Of a stretch of 9,989 bases of DNA, positions 4,952-9,989 are shown piece after piece. A program made the translations under genes and the position numbers. Numbering within the stretch: the stretch's first letter is position 1; every line of letters begins with the position of its first letter. Below the pieces are notes generated by a model that saw only the letters and a list, made by a program, of their open reading frames with translations, did not search any database and had not been told where the DNA came from. Source of the DNA: Anaerolineaceae bacterium UBA5365 (GTDB lineage: Bacteria > Chloroflexota > Anaerolineae > Anaerolineales > Anaerolineaceae); NCBI GenBank assembly GCA_002407905.1, contig DHPL01000010.1, positions 44,951-54,939 on the forward strand, read 5' to 3'.

Positions 4952-7759
4952 ATGCCCTCCCTTATTAGCCTGGATATCGAAACCACAGGCCTGGACCCCA
5001 ACCAGGAAGCGATCATAGAGATCGGCGCCGTCCGCTTTAACGAGCATCGAATCGAAGCCGAATACAGCCAGCTGATCAACCCGCGCCGTCCGATCTCGCA
5101 GTTTATCTCCAACCTCACCGGTATTACCAACCCCATGCTGGTCAATCAACCCTTCCTGGGCGATGTGCTGCACGAGGTGGTGGATTTCATCGGAGACTCG
5201 CCAATCGTGGGCCACAATGTGAGTTTTGACCTGAGTTTCTTCCACAAGGTGGGCGCCCTACGCGGGAACCAGGCCATTGATACCTACGAACTTGCCTCCG
5301 TGCTTTTGCCCACGGCAGCGCGCTACAACCTGGGGGCCTTGGCCCAAAAACTAGGCGTTATCCAAACCAGCGCGCATCGTGCCCTGGACGACGCGAAAGC
5401 CACCGTGGGGGTTTACCAGCGCCTCTTGGAAGAATTGGAAGCCCTGCCGATCGAGGTGGTGGCAGAAATCCTGCGCCTGAGCCAGGGGTTGGATTGGAAA
5501 GGTGAACTGCCCTTCAGGCACACCTTGCAGGTGCTGGCGCAGAAGGGCATCAAGCCGCGCAGGCTGCCCAAGGGGATCGACGCCGAACTGATCCTAACCC
5601 CGCAGCACCGGCGTGATGAACGCCCCAAGGCCCTCGAGCCAAACCCCAACCCGGAACCCCTGGATGTGGAGGCGGCCGCCAGCGCTTTGCAGCCGGGCGG
5701 CGAATTTGCCAGCCACTTCCCGGCTTTTGAACACCGTTCCCAACAGGTACAGGTGCTCGTGGCCGTGGCCGAGGCCTTCAACCGCGGCGACCACCTGATG
5801 GTCGAGGCTGGTACAGGCACGGGAAAATCCCTGGCTTACCTTATCCCGGCCGCGCTGTGGGCCATCCAAAACGGGGAACGCGTGGTCATCTCCACCAATA
5901 CCATCGCCCTCCAGGACCAGCTGATCAATAAAGACATCCCAGACATGGTTGCCGCCATGGGGCTGGAACTCAATGCTTCCGTGCTGAAAGGCCGCGGCAA
6001 CTACCTTTGCCCGCGGCGGCTGACCGCGATGCGCCGGCGCGCGCTGGAGACCGCGGACGAACTGCGGGTGCTGGCCAAGATTCTGGTTTGGCAGCAAAGT
6101 AGCCAAAGCGGCGACCGCTCCGAGATCAACCTGAACGGACCGATCGAGCGCCAAGTTTGGAGCCGTCTTTCTGCGGAGGATGAGGGCTGCAAACTGGAGG
6201 TCTGCCTCAAACGCGAAGGCGGACGCTGCCCCTTTTACCGGGCCCGGATGGCGGCCGAGGCGGCCCATATTTTGGTTGTGAACCACGCCCTGCTATTGGC
6301 TGACGCAGCCACTCAAAACCGTGTGCTGCCGGCTTACAACTATTTGATCGCCGACGAAGCCCACCATTTGGAATCGGCCACAACGGACGCGATGTCCTTT
6401 CGGCTGCGGGCCGGAGACGTGACCCGCCTGGTGCGCGAGATCGGCAGCCCTGAACAAGGTTTGCTCTCGCGCATGCTGAATGCCTCCCGGGAGCTGCTCA
6501 GGCCAGACCAACTGGCCGCGCTGACGCAGGCCGCCAATCAGGCCGCCGATAAGGCCCTGCGTTTCGATACCCAGCTTACGGCTTATTTCAAGGCTTTGGA
6601 CCTGCTGCTGGAAGAGCTGCGCGAAGGCAGACCGCTAAGTACCTACCCGCAGCAGGCCCGGATTTTACCCAGCGTCCGCACCCTGCCGCCCTGGCTGGAA
6701 GTGGAGATCGCCTGGGAGCAGGCTTCGGCAAGCCTGAACACCCTTCTTCTGCGCTTGCGTGAAGTGCGGGAGATCATGGGCAAGCTGGCGGATGCCGGCG
6801 TGGAGGAAGCAGAGGACAGCCTGGGCAGCCTGGCTAGCATCAGCAGCAGTCTGGAAGATATCGGCCGCAATATCGAAGCGCTGACCATGGACCCGGCGGA
6901 CAACCAGATCTACTGGGTGGAACTGGATCCAAATCAGCGCCGTCTCACTTTGCAGATCGCCCCGCTGCACATCGGCCGCCTGATGGAAAAACACCTCTGG
7001 CACGAGAAATCCAGTGTGGTGCTCACCTCAGCCACACTGACCACCCATGGCGAGTTCGACTACCTCAAACGGCGGCTGAATGCCGAGGATGCCAACGAGC
7101 TAACCGTGGGTTCCCCCTTCGATTACGAGCACGCCGCCATGCTCTTCCTGCCCCGCGATATGCCCGAACCCAGCGATAACTTTGGCCACCAGCGCGTAAC
7201 CGAGGAAACGATCATCCGCCTGGCCAAGGCCACTGGCGGCCGCATGCTGGCTTTGTTCACTTCCTACGCTCAACTGCAGAAGACCAGCCGGGCGATCCAG
7301 GGGCCGCTGGCCAAAGCAGACATCATCGTCTACGAGCAGGGCGAAGGCGCGTCTGCCTCTGCGCTCTTGGATGTGTTCAAGGAAACACCCCGGGCGGTGC
7401 TTTTGGGTACGCGGGCCTTCTGGGAGGGCGTGGACTTGCCCGGCGAAGCCCTGAGCGCGCTGGTGATCGCCAAACTGCCCTTTGACGTACCCAGCGATCC
7501 GATCATCGCGGCCCGTTCCGAAAGTTTTGAAGACGCCTTTAACGAATACAACCTTCCTGAGGCCATCCTGCGCTTCCGCCAGGGTTTTGGCCGCCTGATC
7601 CGCACGCAAACCGATCGGGGGGTGGTGGTAGTGCTGGATAAACGCCTGACGAGCAAAGCCTATGGCCGCCTCTTTATGGAAAGCCTGCCCGTTTGCAACT
7701 TGCAGCAGGGCTTTCTGGCGGCGCTGCCGGAACAGGCTGCCAAATGGCTCGGGACCTAA
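4952..7759 (+). CDS. dinG: DnaQ-type 3'-5' exonuclease fused to DinG family Fe-S helicase
   Basis: A 935-residue cytoplasmic DNA-processing enzyme. Residues about 1-165 form a DEDDh exonuclease with all catalytic positions visible: Asp8 and Glu10 in SLDIETTGLDP, Asp93 in HNVSFD, and His142 and Asp147 in AHRALDDAK. Residues about 255-935 form an XPD/DinG-like superfamily 2 helicase: Walker A (EAGTGTGKS, 285-293), four cysteines suited to a 4Fe-4S cluster (353, 413, 418, 426), the DEAHH box (468-472), SATLT near 693, GTRAFWEGVDLPG, and the motif VI region QGFGRLIRTQTDRG near 877. The combination matches the longer DinG type known from Firmicutes, in contrast to E. coli DinG, which lacks the nuclease. 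Such proteins act on R-loops, forks or repair intermediates; the polarity and substrate here are inferred. ATG 4952 is supported because the exonuclease strand begins four residues later; it has no Shine-Dalgarno site. Confidence 0.94.
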   Translation: MPSLISLDIETTGLDPNQEAIIEIGAVRFNEHRIEAEYSQLINPRRPISQFISNLTGITNPMLVNQPFLGDVLHEVVDFIGDSPIVGHNVSFDLSFFHKVGALRGNQAIDTYELASVLLPTAARYNLGALAQKLGVIQTSAHRALDDAKATVGVYQRLLEELEALPIEVVAEILRLSQGLDWKGELPFRHTLQVLAQKGIKPRRLPKGIDAELILTPQHRRDERPKALEPNPNPEPLDVEAAASALQPGGEFASHFPAFEHRSQQVQVLVAVAEAFNRGDHLMVEAGTGTGKSLAYLIPAALWAIQNGERVVISTNTIALQDQLINKDIPDMVAAMGLELNASVLKGRGNYLCPRRLTAMRRRALETADELRVLAKILVWQQSSQSGDRSEINLNGPIERQVWSRLSAEDEGCKLEVCLKREGGRCPFYRARMAAEAAHILVVNHALLLADAATQNRVLPAYNYLIADEAHHLESATTDAMSFRLRAGDVTRLVREIGSPEQGLLSRMLNASRELLRPDQLAALTQAANQAADKALRFDTQLTAYFKALDLLLEELREGRPLSTYPQQARILPSVRTLPPWLEVEIAWEQASASLNTLLLRLREVREIMGKLADAGVEEAEDSLGSLASISSSLEDIGRNIEALTMDPADNQIYWVELDPNQRRLTLQIAPLHIGRLMEKHLWHEKSSVVLTSATLTTHGEFDYLKRRLNAEDANELTVGSPFDYEHAAMLFLPRDMPEPSDNFGHQRVTEETIIRLAKATGGRMLALFTSYAQLQKTSRAIQGPLAKADIIVYEQGEGASASALLDVFKETPRAVLLGTRAFWEGVDLPGEALSALVIAKLPFDVPSDPIIAARSESFEDAFNEYNLPEAILRFRQGFGRLIRTQTDRGVVVVLDKRLTSKAYGRLFMESLPVCNLQQGFLAALPEQAAKWLGT

Positions 7760-7827
7760 AGCCCGCTACTCGACCCCAAGAGGCTGAATCTTAAAGAATC
7801 CTTTGTAGAGAGTTCTCTCGATACCAT

Positions 7828-7856
7828 TTGACATTTGGAAATATTGCGTTTATATT
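7828..7856 (+). promoter_or_regulatory. Near-consensus sigma-70 promoter for the 65-residue ORF
   Basis: TTGACA (7828-7833), a 17-nt spacer, then TATATT (7851-7856). Predicted start near 7863, leader about 35 nt. It is the best promoter in the window. The 138-bp dinG-to-ORF gap shows no clear dinG terminator. Confidence 0.8.
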
Positions 7857-7897
7857 AGCGTTCGTAAGTGAACTAATCTAAAACCAAGGAGAAAACA

Positions 7898-8095
7898 ATG
7901 GCTTACAGCTTCAAAAACTCAAAAGGCAAGGAATACTTCCTGCACGTCAAAAAGGTAAAGCGCGCTTCCGGTAAAGAAACCGAGCTTTACTACTTTGCAA
8001 CCGACAAACGCAAGGGCCAGGAAGTGGAAGCCGTTCCTGCCGGCAAAACCGTTGTGGAACTGGCCTCTGGCCTTCCCGTCCTGAAGAAGAAGTAA
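7898..8095 (+). CDS. Small basic protein of unknown function (65 aa)
   Basis: A short lysine-rich protein with no signal peptide, membrane segment or cysteine. It begins AYSFKNSKGKEYFLHVKKV, then has YYFATDK, AVPAGKTVVEL and ends LPVLKKK. The alternating aromatic/hydrophobic and charged residues (KEYFLHV, TELYYFA, KTVVEL) suggest a small beta-sheet fold. I have an impression that similar short proteins with a PAG...GLPVLKK ending occur in other bacteria, but I cannot confirm a family or function. Reality as a gene is well supported: near-consensus promoter, AAGGAG at 7886-7891 six nt before ATG, and a strong terminator right after the stop. A monocistronic, probably highly expressed gene. A nucleic-acid or ribosome-associated role would suit its charge, but that is speculation. 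Confidence 0.88.
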   Translation: MAYSFKNSKGKEYFLHVKKVKRASGKETELYYFATDKRKGQEVEAVPAGKTVVELASGLPVLKKK

Positions 8096-8111
8096 ATCTT
8101 TTTCCAATCGC

Positions 8112-8143
8112 TTCAGCCCCGCTTGCCGGGGCTGAACTGTTTT
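8112..8143 (+). terminator. Strong intrinsic terminator of the 65-residue ORF
   Basis: A 10-bp perfect stem (8112-8121 with 8127-8136, core CAGCCCCG/CGGGGCTG) with a 5-nt loop, followed by CTGTTTT. It starts 17 bp after the stop codon. Confidence 0.9.
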
Positions 8144-8194
8144 AATGGCATGGAACTTGCTAGTTAAACTTTGATGCAAGTCAAAGGAGTTACC

Positions 8195-8845
8195 ATGTCA
8201 AATCTTCGCCGAATTGTTTTTCTGGCCCTCATCGCAACCCTGCTGCTGGCTGCCTGCACACGCCAGGCTTCCAAAAGCCCGGCCGATTCCCCGCTAAAGG
8301 CGCCCAACAGCACTCCGCTGGTGCTTGACCCTATCGCGGCCACCCAAACGGCCCAGGTTGTGATCTCGCAGTTTAACCAGCCCACCCAAATGGTACCCAA
8401 CGCCAAGGGAACAATGATCGCGATCACAGCCATCCCGGCTACGCCGGCTCCGATCGTCTCCCCAACGCCAGTAGGGCCTACGCCCACACCGGTTGAAGCC
8501 CGCCCTAGCAGCTACACCGTCCGCCCGGGCGAATCGCCTAACTGCCTGGCCCGCCGCTTCGACGTGGACCCGGAGGCGCTGCTGAAGGCAAACAACCTAA
8601 CTGAAACCAGCATTATCAACGTAGGCCAGGTGCTTAAAATCCCCCTGGACACGAACTTTCCTGGCGACCGCCGTGTGCCTGGAACCGTGCGCCCGGACCC
8701 TGAGGGCTACTGGGTGAGCCCGGGAGAGACGATCTATATGGTGGCTTGCTACTATGGCGACATCCTGCCGGAAGAGATCATCAAGGCCAATAACCTCAAG
8801 GAACCCTACGATATTTCAGATATCAAAAACCTGGTCATCCCTTAA
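8195..8845 (+). CDS. Lipoprotein with two LysM domains
   Basis: A 216-residue exported protein expected to bind peptidoglycan or related glycans at the cell surface. A short signal peptide (RR at 5-6, hydrophobic 7-18) ends in the lipobox LLAAC, so Cys21 should be lipidated. A Ser/Pro/Thr-rich linker follows (about 22-105, with TPVGPTPTPV at 91-100). Then come LysM 1 (106-150, YTVRPGESPNCLARRF ... VLKIP) and LysM 2 (171-216, YWVSPGETIYMVACYYG ... NLVIP), separated by about 20 residues. Each LysM holds one cysteine (117, 185). No catalytic domain is attached. ATG 8195 is chosen because AAAGGAG ends 5 nt before it and it gives a normal signal peptide; an ATG at 8171 would add eight residues and overlap the ribosome site. 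It has its own terminator; no strong promoter is seen in the gap after the previous terminator. Confidence 0.92.
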   Translation: MSNLRRIVFLALIATLLLAACTRQASKSPADSPLKAPNSTPLVLDPIAATQTAQVVISQFNQPTQMVPNAKGTMIAITAIPATPAPIVSPTPVGPTPTPVEARPSSYTVRPGESPNCLARRFDVDPEALLKANNLTETSIINVGQVLKIPLDTNFPGDRRVPGTVRPDPEGYWVSPGETIYMVACYYGDILPEEIIKANNLKEPYDISDIKNLVIP

Positions 8846-8864
8846 ACAGTTCCATGCCCCATAC

Positions 8865-8892
8865 AGCCCCGTTCTTTGAAGCGGGGCTTTTT
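8865..8892 (+). terminator. Intrinsic terminator after the LysM lipoprotein
   Basis: AGCCCCG (8865-8871) pairs with CGGGGCT (8882-8888), extended inward by TTC/GAA with one bulged G, and is followed by four more T to 8892. It shares the AGCCCCG...CGGGGCT core with the terminator at 8112-8136. Confidence 0.88.
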
Positions 8893-8932
8893 GATGGGCA
8901 AAAGCAGCCCCAAGCCGGAAAACCAGCCGAAC

Positions 8933-8958
8933 GGTGCTAAACTAGCACCACCGTGGTG
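8933..8958 (+). promoter_or_regulatory. Two overlapping inverted repeats upstream of the Nudix gene
   Basis: GGTGCTA (8933-8939) pairs with TAGCACC (8943-8949) across AAC. The right arm also overlaps a second repeat, CACCA (8946-8950) with TGGTG (8954-8958) across CCG. The two hairpins share bases and exclude each other. TAAACT (8938-8943), a possible -10, lies in the centre of the first dyad, but no -35 is visible. This could be an operator, an RNA switch, or chance; AAAAGGAG follows at 8964-8971. Confidence 0.5.
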
Positions 8959-8978
8959 ACCGCAAAAGGAGAAACTTC

Positions 8979-9530
8979 ATGAGCCGGATCCTCAGCCGAA
9001 AAACCGTTTTTGAAGGCCATGCCTTTGATGTTGAGAAGGTGCACTTGCGCTTGCCCGACGGCCGTGAACGGGACTACGATCTGGTGGCCCACGCGGACGC
9101 GGTGACCATCCTGCCCGTAGATGAGCAGGGCCAGGTTTACTTTGTGCGCCAATTCCGGGTTGGCGCCCAGGAAGAACTGCTGGAACTGCCTGCGGGCGTG
9201 ATGGACCCCGGTGAGGAGCCGCTGACCAGCGCGCGCCGCGAATTGCGCGAAGAAACCGGCTGCGATTGCGAGGAATTGCTGCCTTTGGGTGGTTTTTATA
9301 TGGCCGCAGGTTATTCCAGCGAATACATGCATGTTTACCTGGCATTGGGCCTGCGTTCGGCGCCTTTAGACCAGGATGAGGACGAATTTCTGCAGCTCGT
9401 TAAACTGCCCTTGTGTGAAGCCTTAGCCCAGGCCCGCGATGGCCAGCTGCGCGATTCTAAAAGCCTGGTCGCTCTCTTTTTCGCCCAGGATGAACTGGCC
9501 TGGCGCTTCCCCGGGCAGATGCAGCGTTGA
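8979..9530 (+). CDS. Nudix hydrolase, ADP-ribose pyrophosphatase type
   Basis: A 183-residue cytoplasmic hydrolase of nucleoside diphosphate linked compounds, most likely cutting ADP-ribose into AMP and ribose 5-phosphate. The complete Nudix box GX5EX7REUXEEXGU runs from Gly73 to Cys95 with the metal-binding RELREE (87-92); the last hydrophobic position is Cys95 instead of the usual Ile, Val or Leu. It is preceded by LLELPAGVMDPGEE (67-80), and the N-terminal strand pattern (VEKVHLRLPDGRERDYDLVAH) and YSSEYMHVYLA after the box match the ADP-ribose pyrophosphatase subfamily. AAGGAG at 8966-8971 is 7 nt before ATG. It sits between terminators, so it is probably monocistronic. Exact substrate is inferred from subfamily resemblance. 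Confidence 0.92.
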   Translation: MSRILSRKTVFEGHAFDVEKVHLRLPDGRERDYDLVAHADAVTILPVDEQGQVYFVRQFRVGAQEELLELPAGVMDPGEEPLTSARRELREETGCDCEELLPLGGFYMAAGYSSEYMHVYLALGLRSAPLDQDEDEFLQLVKLPLCEALAQARDGQLRDSKSLVALFFAQDELAWRFPGQMQR

Positions 9531-9584
9531 TGGATTAAGCCATTCCAGCCAAAAAATAGACCCGCCCTAATCCTGATTCTCGGT

Positions 9585-9590
9585 TACAAT
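9585..9590 (+). promoter_or_regulatory. Possible -10 box for nifJ
   Basis: TACAAT within CGGTTACAATTAGGCG (9581-9596), which matches the dinG promoter block CGGTTATAATACGGCG at 13 of 16 positions. No -35 is recognisable. Transcription from here would start near 9597 and run straight into the hairpin at 9605-9632. An alternative weaker promoter is TTGTGT (9631-9636) with TAAATC (9654-9659), spacing 17, located after that hairpin. Confidence 0.4.
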
Positions 9591-9604
9591 TAGGCGACTG
9601 TTCC

Positions 9605-9632
9605 AACCGTCACAAACGATGGTTATTTTTTT
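9605..9632 (+). terminator. Terminator-like hairpin between the Nudix gene and nifJ
   Basis: AACCGTC (9605-9611) pairs with GATGGTT (9618-9624), 7 bp with one G-U, loop ACAAAC, followed by A and seven T. It is 75 bp after the Nudix stop and 54 bp before ATG of nifJ. It most simply ends the Nudix transcript, but could attenuate nifJ if transcription starts near 9597. Confidence 0.65.
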
Positions 9633-9682
9633 GTGTCAACCAAAGTACAGGAGTAAATCCTGAGAACGCATAAGGAGCTTAA

Positions 9683-9989
<307 letters not shown>

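Noticed and set aside
4613..5245. 210-codon minus-strand open frame across the NSS/dinG junction.
   Set aside because: It crosses the dinG promoter and two firmly identified genes in antisense, with no family motifs; a codon-bias shadow.
5594..6286. 230-codon minus-strand open frame inside dinG.
   Set aside because: Antisense to the Walker A and Fe-S region of dinG, no start context or recognisable domain.
8171..8194. Earlier ATG for the LysM lipoprotein.
   Set aside because: It would lie upstream of the good AAAGGAG site and lengthen the signal peptide with untypical residues.

Overview
The window is an ordinary-looking bacterial chromosome segment, GC-rich with AT-rich intergenic spacers. 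It most likely comes from the Chloroflexota, class Anaerolineae. That placement is an inference from overall flavour: a DnaQ-DinG fusion, a Pro/Thr-rich lipoprotein with LysM domains, a HEAT protein with a long acidic tail, and a NifJ-type pyruvate oxidoreductase suggesting anaerobic metabolism. No marker gene proves it. I see no phage, IS, CRISPR, tRNA or rRNA signature.

Layout. (1) 1-540, plus strand: C-terminal part of uvrB, closed by a hairpin that can terminate transcription from both sides. (2) 658-3197, minus strand: a compact three-gene unit transcribed from right to left, made of an M50 site-2-type membrane protease (rseP), a HEAT-repeat protein with an acidic and His-rich tail, and an acylphosphatase. 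The spacer is 9 bp between the first two genes, and the last two share an ATGA overlap. (3) 3198-3514: a 317-bp divergent intergenic region with a promoter for each side. The plus-strand side carries a leader of about 165 nt that ends in a strong intrinsic terminator only 19 nt before the next start codon. (4) 3515-4882: a neurotransmitter:sodium symporter (NSS) family transporter with unusual residues at both expected sodium sites. (5) 4952-7759: a DnaQ-type exonuclease fused to an Fe-S DinG helicase, apparently expressed from a leaderless mRNA. (6) 7898-8095: a 65-residue basic protein of unknown function with a near-consensus promoter and its own strong terminator. (7) 8195-8845: a lipoprotein with two LysM domains and its own terminator. 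(8) 8979-9530: a Nudix hydrolase of the ADP-ribose pyrophosphatase type. (9) 9686 to the window end: the N-terminus of pyruvate:ferredoxin (flavodoxin) oxidoreductase.

How the genes work together. uvrB and dinG serve DNA repair and replication-fork maintenance. The protease and the lipoprotein act at the cell envelope. Nudix and NifJ serve nucleotide housekeeping and anaerobic carbon metabolism. Apart from the protease-HEAT-acylphosphatase unit, most genes look like independent transcription units, since terminators or promoters can be seen between them. The features most worth a second look are the NSS leader and the NSS sodium-site residues. After these come the His/acid tail next to a zinc protease, the small highly expressed-looking ORF, and the structured leaders of the Nudix and nifJ genes. 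I find no convincing multi-gene novel system.
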